The notes under the pieces: model-generated | The model's input: only the letters and a program-made list of their open reading frames with translations | What the model was told of the DNA's origin: nothing | The model's database searches: none | Assembly (NCBI GenBank): GCA_944321825.1 | Contig: CALUMU010000009.1 | Coordinates: 30,489-94,488 of the forward strand | Source of the DNA: Candidatus Amulumruptor caecigallinarius | GTDB taxonomy: Bacteria; Bacteroidota; Bacteroidia; Bacteroidales; Muribaculaceae | Reading direction: 5' to 3' | DNA: 64,000 bases | Made by a program: the position numbers and the translations under genes | Part shown: piece by piece, positions 16,518-26,009 of the stretch | How the letters are laid out: each line of letters opens with the position of its first letter | Numbering within the stretch: position 1 is the stretch's first letter

Positions 16518-17798
16518 ATGATTTGGAGTCGATATAATGAATTTATCCAAGGTTCTGACAAGGTTAACGTCTTGTTCAACTGCCGCACAAGAAAATGGAT
16601 AACTTTTGTACCCGAGCTTTATCGTCTATTACAAGATAATGCAAATAATCTGTCTAAAATAGAATCCCGACATCCATCTCTATACAAAGTTCTTATAGAC
16701 AATAAATTTATTGTTCCTGACTTAGAAACGGAAATTTCAGAATGCCTTGCTGAAATAGATTCAAAACTCAATTCTTCCAAGCTCCTCAAGCTTACTGTCA
16801 ATCCGACATTGGACTGCAATCTTAGATGTTGGTATTGCTATGAGCAACATCTTCATGGCAGTTGTATGACTCTTAAAATCATGGAATCATTTTATAGGTA
16901 TATTGATACCTGCTTAAGCAATGGTAAATACGAAAAACTACAACTTGCTTTCTTCGGTGGGGAGCCTTTGATGAAATTCGACAAAGTTGTCAATCCCATG
17001 CTTATTCAAGTTAAGAAGATATGCAATCAATACAATGTGGACTTCGCGGTATCATTCACTACTAATGGCGTACTTTTGACACACCGAGTACGGACTGCCA
17101 TAAAGAGTATCACTCAGAATGTAGCCGTTCAAATACCTTTTGATGGAGATTCTGAGTTTCACAACAACGTGAAGAGATTTCCTAACGGCATGGGATCTTA
17201 TCAGATAGTTAAAAATCATGCACGTGAGGCAGTGATTGATGGTTTCAGAGTTACAATAAGATGCAATGCTACAAAGAGTAACATCCATTCATTCCAGAAT
17301 GTCATCAATGATTTTGAAGACCTTCTATCACAGCCTAATCTCAGATTTTCATTCCACAAAGTGTGGCAAGAAGCAGATGACGATGAATTCAAATCCGAAA
17401 TTACAGCTCTTAAAAGTGCCATTTCACACCAACAATTCACGTCGAATATTCACTCATATTTTGGTGACAGTGTGAATCCTTGTTATGGAGACTATGCTGA
17501 TAATTATGTTTTCAATTATAATGGTGATATTTTCAAATGTACTGCACGAGATTTTAATACTAAAAACAGAATCGGACACCTTAATGACAATGGCGAAATC
17601 GCTTTCAATAATTCGGCTTTAATACGCACAAAAAAAAGCTTGACTGCCGAATGTCCGACTTGTAGGAGATTACCATTTTGCCCTATCTGCTCGCAAACGC
17701 GTGCAGAATCCTCAGATGGGAAATGCCCTGCACACATCACGCCTGAAGAGATAACCCTCAACATCCACCAATTTTATTTGGACTTAAGTAGGACTTAA
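16518..17798 (+). CDS. Radical SAM/SPASM peptide maturase
   Basis: The 426-residue enzyme probably modifies the adjacent precursor. Residues 1-85 form an N-terminal leader-recognition-like region. The radical SAM cluster is CNLRCWYC (Cys100, 104, 107), followed by FFGGEP at 145-150, where SAM is bound. The C-terminal SPASM domain has cysteines 322, 341, 379, 382, 388, 391 and 403, enough for two auxiliary [4Fe-4S] clusters; the spacing CX2CX5CX2C is one residue shorter than the common CX2CX5CX3C. Family relatives form thioether or carbon-carbon links. Its base composition is more AT-rich than neighbouring housekeeping genes, hinting at transfer. Confidence 0.92.
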   Translation: MIWSRYNEFIQGSDKVNVLFNCRTRKWITFVPELYRLLQDNANNLSKIESRHPSLYKVLIDNKFIVPDLETEISECLAEIDSKLNSSKLLKLTVNPTLDCNLRCWYCYEQHLHGSCMTLKIMESFYRYIDTCLSNGKYEKLQLAFFGGEPLMKFDKVVNPMLIQVKKICNQYNVDFAVSFTTNGVLLTHRVRTAIKSITQNVAVQIPFDGDSEFHNNVKRFPNGMGSYQIVKNHAREAVIDGFRVTIRCNATKSNIHSFQNVINDFEDLLSQPNLRFSFHKVWQEADDDEFKSEITALKSAISHQQFTSNIHSYFGDSVNPCYGDYADNYVFNYNGDIFKCTARDFNTKNRIGHLNDNGEIAFNNSALIRTKKSLTAECPTCRRLPFCPICSQTRAESSDGKCPAHITPEEITLNIHQFYLDLSRT

Positions 17799-17910
17799 AA
17801 ACTAACCGCTTATAAATTAGGGCAGGAATCTGCACTATAAATCTTTTTCAAAATTTATACCCGCAATGATTTTTTGCGACTTACTTATTTAATCAAAACC
17901 GACTTGTAAA

Positions 17911-19989
17911 ATGAATCATTTGAAGCTGTATGCCGCAATACTATCGGGAGCTGCTTTTAGCGTAAGCCCAACACTCGCCCAAGAGGCCAAACAACTTGAA
18001 GAAGTAACAGTAATAGCATCACGCACGACAAGCAATGCCGAAGGCTACACGACCAATCTACGCGGGACAAATGTTGCCAAAGGGAAGCCTGCGGCGGACG
18101 TACTCGGATTTCTGCCGAATATTTCACGTGAAGAAGGAAACTTCAAAATCAACGGACTCGCGGTAAGCGACGTTTATGTCGACGGCGTGAAACTGTCCGA
18201 CCTCTCGGAATTATCAAATATCCCGGGCGAAATAATCGACAAAGTAACAGTCAAATATCTTGCAGGAAGTGACAACAGCGCAGCTTTGAGCGGAGGATCG
18301 ATCATGATTACGCTCCGCCGCCCGCCGGAAAGCGGATATTACGGCACAGTAAAAGCGACTGCCGACTGGCACCGCTCTTGTGACTTCGGTAACGAGGGCA
18401 TCGGGGGGCTGATATACTATCGTTATAAAAACCTGAGCATCTACGATAACCTTTATGCCGGAGCTACCAAACTCAAAGAAGAATCCGAACAGTGGTTTGA
18501 AACTCCCGACATGGGCACCATCATTAAAGAAACGACCAAGTCACACGGATTCGACTTCAGAAACAGGCTCAGTATCTCACAGCAATTCAAATCTGGAACC
18601 CAGCTCGGTGGCAGCTACCTTATAGCTACCTCCAGACCCCGCCCGTCATCGGTAGCAGCTGGCGATAATGCGGTCACTTCAATCGACAAACGCCACAATA
18701 CTCTCATACAGGAAGGAACCGTAAAGCTGACTTTGCCTTTAAACCAGCGCGGCGCATCGATGGATGTCACCGCCGACTACTACAACCGCCACAGCGACGA
18801 CGATGCCGCATACTTTTACAACGATGAAAACATCGGCATACAGACCGACAGGGACAACCTCAACCAATGGAAAATAAAAGCGGATTTCCTCTACCCGCGA
18901 AGCCGCAGCCTTTCATGGAAATTCGGTGCGTCGGCGCAATGGATTGCATCTGAATACACCCCCGTATCGGTCATGGAAAGCGACCGTTTCCAGCTTAGCG
19001 ATATACCGACGAAAACCACGGGTTTTACACCTATCGTCTATGCGGCGGCACAGGGCAGAGTGTGGAAGCTGCGCTACAGTGCGGGCGTGAACTGGCAGCT
19101 TAACCGCATAGGCTATACCGACCGGCATGTCAACCAGACAAGCCACAACACCCAGTGGGCCATCAATCCTACCGTCCAGCTTATGATGCCGTTCGGGGCA
19201 AAAAAGGACCATGCCCTCATGCTCAGCTACAAACATACATTAAGCGACATACCGTACACAGCAATCTCGTCTGTGGTGGACTGGACCGATTCTTACAACT
19301 ATACCATCGGCAATCCCGACCTGAAAGCCCAATCGGCCGATATGGTGATGGCTGGGGTGTCTCTGCTGCGCAACAAGCTGAATATCACTGCCGTCTACGC
19401 TCGTACACATGACAGGATATATTGGCAGACATTCCAAGACGCGACAGACCCTGAGGTAGTTTATACAAAACCGATCAATATCTCAGGTCAGGATTTATGG
19501 GGCATCGGTGCCGAATGGATGGAATCACCTGCAAAATGGTGGAGATTCAAATTATCCGGCAGAGTGGAGATAACGCCCGAAAACATCACCATAGGGAGTG
19601 TGCATTACGACAAAACCCACTTCAAAGAGTATTTCTATTTCAACAACAGCTTCTCGTTCCACAATGGCTGGGGCGGTATGCTTAACGTTACGTTTGAGCC
19701 GACATACCGCAATCTTGACAGGACTTATCACGCCGTATATGACGTGAGTGGCAGGGTTTTCAAGTCATTATTGCACAACAAGCTGCAAATAGCTGTGGAT
19801 TTCACTGCGTTGGGCAACCGCCGTAAGCTCGACCGCATGGCCGGAACGCAAAAAGTCACTTACAAATACACATCTCCTGTACAGTACATCGGAGTATCCG
19901 TAGCATGGAACTTCTCAGGCGGCAAAAAAGTCGATGTCAATGTAGTGGACGGAATACAAGACTATCACGAAACCAAAGACAACAGATAA
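17911..19989 (+). CDS. TonB-dependent receptor-like outer membrane barrel (RiPP cluster)
   Basis: The 692-residue outer membrane protein begins with a signal peptide ending near residue 23 (SPTLAQ). A TonB-box-like/plug start follows (LEEVTVIASRTTSNAEG), then a plug with VYVDGVKLSDLSEL and GGSIMITLRRP, and a large barrel rich in aromatic residues. There is no N-terminal carboxypeptidase-like domain. It lies 112 bases after the maturase, and its place between maturase and exporter suggests a role in moving or sensing the peptide at the outer membrane, for example self-uptake, immunity or release. This is inference. Confidence 0.85.
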   Translation: MNHLKLYAAILSGAAFSVSPTLAQEAKQLEEVTVIASRTTSNAEGYTTNLRGTNVAKGKPAADVLGFLPNISREEGNFKINGLAVSDVYVDGVKLSDLSELSNIPGEIIDKVTVKYLAGSDNSAALSGGSIMITLRRPPESGYYGTVKATADWHRSCDFGNEGIGGLIYYRYKNLSIYDNLYAGATKLKEESEQWFETPDMGTIIKETTKSHGFDFRNRLSISQQFKSGTQLGGSYLIATSRPRPSSVAAGDNAVTSIDKRHNTLIQEGTVKLTLPLNQRGASMDVTADYYNRHSDDDAAYFYNDENIGIQTDRDNLNQWKIKADFLYPRSRSLSWKFGASAQWIASEYTPVSVMESDRFQLSDIPTKTTGFTPIVYAAAQGRVWKLRYSAGVNWQLNRIGYTDRHVNQTSHNTQWAINPTVQLMMPFGAKKDHALMLSYKHTLSDIPYTAISSVVDWTDSYNYTIGNPDLKAQSADMVMAGVSLLRNKLNITAVYARTHDRIYWQTFQDATDPEVVYTKPINISGQDLWGIGAEWMESPAKWWRFKLSGRVEITPENITIGSVHYDKTHFKEYFYFNNSFSFHNGWGGMLNVTFEPTYRNLDRTYHAVYDVSGRVFKSLLHNKLQIAVDFTALGNRRKLDRMAGTQKVTYKYTSPVQYIGVSVAWNFSGGKKVDVNVVDGIQDYHETKDNR

Positions 19990-20050
19990 ACCTGAAAGCA
20001 ATCCCTACAAAATGGCTTCTGAACACTTACACACTAAAAAACTTACGATT

Positions 20051-20725
20051 ATGAACAGGCATACCATACTGACGCTGCTTGCTGTAGCTTCAACATTCGT
20101 GATGACATCGTGCGTGAAAGACTACTCCGTAACACCCTCTGACGATATAGCATCAAAGAGCTACGCTTGCGACCGTATAACAGAAGTCTCCGCAACGACG
20201 AGGGGCTTGACGGTGTACTATCATCAGGCCGGCAGCACCAGCCTCAGCGTAGAAGGGCCAGCCAACATGGTGGAGGCTCTCAAAGTCGACACCGACATCG
20301 CAGGGAGGGTCACATTAGAGCTGAAAAATCCCTACTCGTTCAATCTTCAAGATGCTGAGCAGACGGTGAAAATACGCGTGACATCGCCCCATATAAGCTC
20401 ATTCGAAGCCATGAACGAAGCCCGGATCATAATCCCCGGCGCACTCATCGGACGGTCAGAGCTTACAGTCCAAGCTTACTCCAACGGGGTGGTCAAACTT
20501 TCGAAAGTCTCAGCTCAGATGATAAATATCGGAGCCTACACCGCAGGGGTTGTCAAGGTTGCCGATGCCACAGCGACGTCGATGGATATTGGGGCTTATG
20601 AACGCGGCGTTGTCTCGTTTGACAAACTCACAGCCGACAATATCTCCGTCGCATCATACTCCGGGGCATCCGTAACCGCCGCCGGCCATACCCTCGAATC
20701 TACTACAGGCGATACATCATTATAA
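20051..20725 (+). CDS. GIN-domain (DUF2807) lipoprotein
   Basis: The 224-residue lipoprotein has a signal peptide ending in the lipobox FVMTSC, with the lipidated cysteine at residue 18. It has a repetitive beta-rich body with the alternating short-strand pattern typical of DUF2807 (INIGAYTAGVVKVADATATS is one repeat unit). The start at 20051 was chosen over 20012 because it gives a normal lipoprotein signal. It probably sits on the outer membrane with the two barrels. A 76-base copy of its 3' region survives at 15078-15153. Confidence 0.82.
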   Translation: MNRHTILTLLAVASTFVMTSCVKDYSVTPSDDIASKSYACDRITEVSATTRGLTVYYHQAGSTSLSVEGPANMVEALKVDTDIAGRVTLELKNPYSFNLQDAEQTVKIRVTSPHISSFEAMNEARIIIPGALIGRSELTVQAYSNGVVKLSKVSAQMINIGAYTAGVVKVADATATSMDIGAYERGVVSFDKLTADNISVASYSGASVTAAGHTLESTTGDTSL

Positions 20726-20819
20726 ATTATCATCTGAATAATTTTCATTCTGTGATTTTTTTCGTTTAATTTGCAATAAATTCAAACCAATCCATCAATG
20801 TAACCATTTCTATATCACT

Positions 20820-23126
20820 ATGCGACTGCTTTCGACGCTATTAGTACTTGCATTTGCTGCAACAGTCTGCTTCGGCAAAAGTATCAAGGGGACAATACAT
20901 GATGAGAAAGGCCAGCCGCTCCCATATGTCAATGTCGTACTTATGAAAGATACTGCGTTCGTTGACGGGAGAGTGTCGGATGAAAGGGGCGCATTTTTGT
21001 TTGAAAACGCCAGTACTGCCGCCGACCAGATAAAAATATCGATGATTGGATATGAGGAATTGGTTATGCCTGTGCCGGCTGACGGAGATTTAAACCTCAT
21101 TAAGCTTTCGCCATCATCGGTGATGCTCGATGAAGTCGTTGTCAATGGAAGCCGTCCCGTCACGCGCATAGAGGGTAACAGCATGGTCACAAACGTGGCC
21201 AACAGTATCCTCGCATCCGCAGGGTCGGCCAACGATGTACTGAAAAATGTCCCTATGCTTACCGGCGACAACGGCAGCTTCAGCGTCTTCGGCCGTGGGG
21301 CTGCTGTGATTTATATCAATGGCCGACTCGTCAGAAACGCCGCCGAAGTCAGCCAGCTTGCATCAACGGACATCAAGGAGGTGCAGGTCATCAGCAACCC
21401 GGGTGCGCAGTATGATGCCGAGGTCAATGCCGTGATACGCATTATCACCAAGAAACCGCAGGGCGAGGGCTTCAGCATCGCGGCTTACACCGACAACACA
21501 TACAACGGATGGCTGACCACCGCCGAACAGTTAGACATGAAGTACCGTACAGGAGGTCTGGAGATATTTGGATTAGGCTATTTCAAACATGGTAAAAACC
21601 GCCACGAGGAGTATGGAGTCAACACCACGCATACCAATACTCTGCTATCAGAAATCTCCTCCATATCGACGACAGCGACACAAACCGCGATAACCGGCAA
21701 AATCGGTGTCAACTACCAGTTTAACGACAAACACAGCATCGGGGCGTACTACCAGAATGATTATAGCCGTATGCACAACTACGGACACCTTACAAGCGAT
21801 ATAGCGGACAATGGCACGCTTTCAGAATCAAGTAGTTCAGACCTTGATGCATGGGACAAGTCTCTACCATGCCATAGCGCGAACGTATATTACAACGGCT
21901 CGGTAGGAAAGTTTACTTTCGATGTCAACGGTGACTATATGCAGACCAAAGACTCCGACCGCTCCTATCAGTACGAAAAAAACCTGATGTCGGCCAACCG
22001 CAACGTCACGACATTCAGCACAACCCGCAACCGCCTTTTTGCCGAAAAATTCTCAGTATCATATGAACTGCCCAAAGGCAATGTCATGCTCGGAGAGGAA
22101 TATACCTCCTCTCGCAGCCGCAACGACTTCGACAATCCCGAAGCCATACTCGCCAGCGAAGAAACCGACGTGCGTGAAAACAATATCGGCATATTCGCCC
22201 AGATTAACCAGACGTTCGGGAAATTCAGCGCATCGGCCGGCATCAGGTATGAGCATGTAAAGTCGGAATATTATCTCGACAACGCCCTTGTCAAGGGACA
22301 GAGCAAGACCTACGACAACTTTTTCCCGTCAGCCAGTGTCAGCTACTCGCCCGGCGATTTCAGATTCTCGGCAGCATACAGCCACCGCACCGTGCGCCCT
22401 ACATATTCCAACCTTAACAGCAACTACTACTATGTCAGCTCGACAACGTACACCCGGGGGAATCCGTACCTCGTCCCATCAAAACGGCAGGATTTCACAC
22501 TGCAGGCCGGATGGAAATACATCAACCTTTCGGCACAATACTCCTACACCAAAGATGCCATAGTCCAGATATATGAGCCTTATGACGACAGCGGACGCAT
22601 CAATGTGTTCACTTTGACAAATATGCCCTCCCACAAGGTACTCTCCCTGTTTGTCAACGCATCCCCGCAATTCGGCATATACCACCCATCGCTGTCTGTA
22701 GGCATGGATAAGCAATGGTTCGGGATAGACTATCTCGGAGAATACAAGAAGATGGGTAGCCCCATGTACGTCATCCAGCTGAACAACACTCTCACTCTGC
22801 CCGATGACTGGAACATCGAGGCGCTCATATGGTGGCGCAGCCGCGCCGACTGGAAGAACTGGGCTTACACGCACACGTATTCGACGGTCAACCTGCGCGT
22901 TTACAAGAAGTTCCTTAACAAAAGCCTTACCGTATACCTCGGAGTCAACGACATATTCAACGGACTGATATATAAGGCCGACCTCTACAGCGGCAACGTG
23001 ATGATGCGTAACAGTATAAACAATCACAGCCGGAATGTCAAACTCACCGTGCGCTACAACTTCAACGTATCGAAAAGCCGCTACAAAGGAGCCGGTGCTG
23101 GCAATGCCGAGAAGAGGAGATTTTAA
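20820..23126 (+). CDS. Outer membrane beta-barrel protein with carboxypeptidase-like domain
   Basis: The 768-residue protein has a signal peptide (residues 1-19), a carboxypeptidase-regulatory-like domain (about 22-105, KGTIHDEKGQPLPYVNVVLM), a plug-like part ending near NAVIRIITKKP, and a C-terminal barrel of the outer-membrane beta-barrel family. It is 94 bases after the lipoprotein gene and 62 before the exporter, so it belongs to the same run. Likely a TonB-linked channel or receptor. The substrate is unknown, with the cluster peptide as the obvious candidate. Confidence 0.85.
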   Translation: MRLLSTLLVLAFAATVCFGKSIKGTIHDEKGQPLPYVNVVLMKDTAFVDGRVSDERGAFLFENASTAADQIKISMIGYEELVMPVPADGDLNLIKLSPSSVMLDEVVVNGSRPVTRIEGNSMVTNVANSILASAGSANDVLKNVPMLTGDNGSFSVFGRGAAVIYINGRLVRNAAEVSQLASTDIKEVQVISNPGAQYDAEVNAVIRIITKKPQGEGFSIAAYTDNTYNGWLTTAEQLDMKYRTGGLEIFGLGYFKHGKNRHEEYGVNTTHTNTLLSEISSISTTATQTAITGKIGVNYQFNDKHSIGAYYQNDYSRMHNYGHLTSDIADNGTLSESSSSDLDAWDKSLPCHSANVYYNGSVGKFTFDVNGDYMQTKDSDRSYQYEKNLMSANRNVTTFSTTRNRLFAEKFSVSYELPKGNVMLGEEYTSSRSRNDFDNPEAILASEETDVRENNIGIFAQINQTFGKFSASAGIRYEHVKSEYYLDNALVKGQSKTYDNFFPSASVSYSPGDFRFSAAYSHRTVRPTYSNLNSNYYYVSSTTYTRGNPYLVPSKRQDFTLQAGWKYINLSAQYSYTKDAIVQIYEPYDDSGRINVFTLTNMPSHKVLSLFVNASPQFGIYHPSLSVGMDKQWFGIDYLGEYKKMGSPMYVIQLNNTLTLPDDWNIEALIWWRSRADWKNWAYTHTYSTVNLRVYKKFLNKSLTVYLGVNDIFNGLIYKADLYSGNVMMRNSINNHSRNVKLTVRYNFNVSKSRYKGAGAGNAEKRRF

Positions 23127-23131
23127 TTTTA

Positions 23132-23142
23132 AGAAGCTGTTT
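23132..23142 (+). repeat. Recurring intergenic 11-mer, copy 1
   Basis: AGAAGCTGTTT occurs here, at 48367-48377 and at 52218-52228, always outside genes and on the plus strand. Function unknown. Confidence 0.4.
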
Positions 23143-23188
23143 AAAACGCCTGTAACAATCGTGTGTCAAACCAAAACCAGTTTCGCAG

Positions 23189-25378
23189 ATGTTCCCATTT
23201 GTCCGACAGCATGACTCTATGCAGTGCGGTGCCGCATGTCTGTCGATGATATGCCGGCATTTCGGTTTAAGATACTCCATCGCCAAGATTTCCGATCTAT
23301 GCCCGGCGACCACGGAGGGGGTGTCGATGCACGGGATAAGCGAGACGGCGAAACGGATAGGATTCCGTGTCGTCAGTGCAAAATCCACGATAGCGGCACT
23401 GCAAGAAGGGCCCTTGCCGGCAATACTGCACTGGAACCAGAACCATTTCGTAGTGCTGTACAAAGTCAAGAAAGGAAAGACATTCTACATCGCCGACCCG
23501 GGCAAGGGTATCATCAAGTATTCCAAGCGCGAGCTGGAATCGCACTGGATAAGTCTGACATCCGACGGGCAACCCATGGGCATCGCCATGTTTTTTGAGC
23601 CCGGCGAAAACTTCAGCGGATTAAACACCGGCACCAACCCCGACAAGCCGGCACGCTCATTCCGCTTCCTGACAGGCTATCTGAAGCAATACGACAAGCA
23701 TTTCATCCAGATACTCGCAGGGCTTATCATCGGCTGCGTATTGCAGCTCATAATGCCGTTCCTGACACAGGCCATAGTGGATATAGGCATCAAGCACAGG
23801 GACATAGGATTTATATGGCTGATACTTCTCGGCGAACTGATGATAGTGACAGGCCGCACTGCCACGGACTTCGTGCGCCGATGGCTACTGCTCCACATCT
23901 CCATGCGCATCAACATATCCCTCGTGAGCGACTTTTTCATCAAGCTGCTCAAACTGCCGATGTCGTTTTTCGACACTAAGCTCATGGGGGATCTGCTCCA
24001 ACGGATAGGCGACCACAACCGCGTCCAGAACTTCCTCACAGGGCAGATGCTCAATGTCATTTTCACGTTCCTGAGCTTCGTCATATTCGGAATAGTCCTG
24101 TTTGTCTACAATCCCCTGATATTCGGGATATTCGCCGCAGGAAGCGTATGCTATGGGGTGTGGATTTCATCGTTCCTGCGCAAAAGGAAAGTCTTAGACT
24201 ACGAGCTGTTCGAACAGCAGGCCAAGAACCAGAACAAAACCTACCAGTTCATCACCTCCATGCAGGAAATAAAGCTGCAGGACTGCGAACGCCGGCGGCG
24301 GTGGGAATGGGAGGACACACAGGCCGACCTCTTCACGGTGCAGATGAAGTCGCTCAAACTGCAGCAGACCCAGGAGGCAGGAAGCATCTTCATCAACGAG
24401 GTGAAAAACATCATCATAACCGTCCTTGCCGCGACAGCCGTAATCGACGGGCAGATGACCCTCGGAGCTATGCTCGCCGTGCAGTATATCATCGGGCAGC
24501 TCAACTCTCCGGTGGAGCAGTTCATGTCGTTTATCTACTCGCTCCAGGATGTCAAAATCTCCCTCGAACGCATCAACGAGATACACGAGGGCAAGAACGA
24601 GGAGACCGACGGGACGCAAGCCACGGACTTCGCTGCCGGAAAATCCATCAGCATAGCCAATGTCGACTTCAAGTATGACCCCCACGCGCTCCACAACACC
24701 CTGAGCGACATATCATTTGAAATCCCCGAAGGCAAAGTGACCGCCATAGTCGGAGCTTCGGGGAGCGGCAAGACCACTCTGATAAAGCTGATGCTCGGCT
24801 ACTATCGGGTGTCGGCCGGAGCCATAACCGTAGCCGGACGCAACATCGACGAGTACAACCTCAAATGGTGGCGGCGGCACTGCGGAGTGGTCATGCAGGA
24901 CGGTGTGATATTCTCCGAATCCATAGCCCGCAACATCGCGGTCGATGACGGCGACATAGACCGCGAGCGGCTTGAACATGCCGCCCGGTTGGCCAACATC
25001 CACGACTATGTCATGAAGCTTCCGCTGAAGTACGGCACGCAGATCGGACGTGACGGAGTCGGCCTCAGCCAAGGGCAGAAACAGCGCATACTCATAGCCC
25101 GCGCCGTCTACAAGCGTCCCGATTTCATCTTCCTCGACGAAGCCACCAACGCCCTCGACGCTAAAAACGAACGCGCCATCGTCGAGAACCTCGACCGGTT
25201 CTACAAAGGCCGCACGGTCGTCGTGGTCGCCCACCGCCTTTCCACAGTGAAAAACGCCGACCAGATTATCGTCATCGACGGTGGCCGCGTCGTAGAGACA
25301 GGCAACCACGCCTCCCTCATCGCCAAGAAAGGCACATACTACAACCTCGTCAAAAACCAGCTTGAACTCGGCACCTGA
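23189..25378 (+). CDS. Peptidase C39-containing ABC exporter
   Basis: The 729-residue exporter removes a double-glycine leader and exports the peptide. Residues 1-135 form the C39 peptidase with Gln7, catalytic Cys13 (QCGAACLS), and the histidine and aspartate in HWNQNHFVVLY and YIADPGKG. A six-helix membrane domain (about 160-430) and a nucleotide-binding domain follow, with Walker A GASGSGKTTLIK, signature LSQGQKQR and Walker B FIFLDEATNALD. This matches the Gly-Gly site of the precursor encoded in the same run. No complete HlyD adaptor is present; a short protein resembling its first segment follows immediately. Confidence 0.95.
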   Translation: MFPFVRQHDSMQCGAACLSMICRHFGLRYSIAKISDLCPATTEGVSMHGISETAKRIGFRVVSAKSTIAALQEGPLPAILHWNQNHFVVLYKVKKGKTFYIADPGKGIIKYSKRELESHWISLTSDGQPMGIAMFFEPGENFSGLNTGTNPDKPARSFRFLTGYLKQYDKHFIQILAGLIIGCVLQLIMPFLTQAIVDIGIKHRDIGFIWLILLGELMIVTGRTATDFVRRWLLLHISMRINISLVSDFFIKLLKLPMSFFDTKLMGDLLQRIGDHNRVQNFLTGQMLNVIFTFLSFVIFGIVLFVYNPLIFGIFAAGSVCYGVWISSFLRKRKVLDYELFEQQAKNQNKTYQFITSMQEIKLQDCERRRRWEWEDTQADLFTVQMKSLKLQQTQEAGSIFINEVKNIIITVLAATAVIDGQMTLGAMLAVQYIIGQLNSPVEQFMSFIYSLQDVKISLERINEIHEGKNEETDGTQATDFAAGKSISIANVDFKYDPHALHNTLSDISFEIPEGKVTAIVGASGSGKTTLIKLMLGYYRVSAGAITVAGRNIDEYNLKWWRRHCGVVMQDGVIFSESIARNIAVDDGDIDRERLEHAARLANIHDYVMKLPLKYGTQIGRDGVGLSQGQKQRILIARAVYKRPDFIFLDEATNALDAKNERAIVENLDRFYKGRTVVVVAHRLSTVKNADQIIVIDGGRVVETGNHASLIAKKGTYYNLVKNQLELGT

Positions 25379-25379
25379 C

Positions 25380-25583
25380 ATGGAAACAGACAAACCCACG
25401 CATGACAACACAGAGCTGCACTCAGAGAAAGTGCGACAGCTGTTAGGAGACATCCCGCCATCGCTGGTCCGATGGGGCATCGCCGTCATCGTGATAGTGC
25501 TTGCAGCCCTCATCGCCGCCCTGTGCCTGCTGCCCTACCCCTACTCCGGCGGCGAATCAATCCTCCAGCACCTGCTCCAATAG
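25380..25583 (+). CDS. Small membrane protein resembling the HlyD N-terminal anchor
   Basis: The 67-residue protein starts one base after the exporter stop. It has a polar N-terminus, then LHSEKVRQLLGDIPPSLVRW and one long hydrophobic helix (residues about 37-57), ending at LQHLLQ. The LHSE...PP...R-G pattern before the helix is that of the anchor of Bacteroidales HlyD-type adaptors, but the periplasmic lipoyl and beta-barrel domains are missing. It may be a truncated adaptor, or a small accessory subunit that helps the exporter. Resemblance is from memory of the family, not a search. Confidence 0.6.
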   Translation: METDKPTHDNTELHSEKVRQLLGDIPPSLVRWGIAVIVIVLAALIAALCLLPYPYSGGESILQHLLQ

Positions 25584-25656
25584 AATAGCTGATTGCAAAG
25601 CGACATAAATATGCTAATTACAAACAACCGAATTTATAATTTTCCGTCATAACGAT

Positions 25657-25989
25657 ATGGAAACAAAAAAGACTTATGCACCGCACGAAATTCAGCCGTC
25701 CACGCCCATTCATCCGGGCGAGATACTGAAAGACGAGTTAGAAGCACGTGGACTGTCGCAGAGGAAATTTGCGGCTGTCATCGGCGTTTCCTATTCCGTG
25801 CTTAACGAAGTGATAAACGGCAAACGGTCGGTCACTACCGAATACGCCTTGAAGATTGAGGCGGCTACGGGAATACCTGCCTACATCTGGGTAAATATGC
25901 AGTCAGCCTACAATATGCAGACCGCACGAAAGGACAGTAAACTGTCCGTAATTCTTGACAATATCCGCAAGAGTGTGGCGGTACTTTGA
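25657..25989 (+). CDS. HigA-type XRE antitoxin, orphan
   Basis: The 110-residue protein carries the HigA signature PIHPGEILKDELEARGLSQR, then a helix-turn-helix (KFAAVIGVSYSVLNEVINGK). No HigB toxin gene fits in the 73 bases upstream or directly downstream, so it is an orphan. The following barrel gene begins about 20 bases after its stop. It may regulate itself or the damaged receptor. Confidence 0.85.
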   Translation: METKKTYAPHEIQPSTPIHPGEILKDELEARGLSQRKFAAVIGVSYSVLNEVINGKRSVTTEYALKIEAATGIPAYIWVNMQSAYNMQTARKDSKLSVILDNIRKSVAVL

Positions 25990-26009
25990 GGATGTCCCTC
26001 TGTGAAAAC

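Noticed and set aside
25657..25989. Complete HigBA toxin-antitoxin pair
   Set aside because: No HigB-like frame exists in the 73 bases upstream or in the bases following, which belong to the barrel gene.
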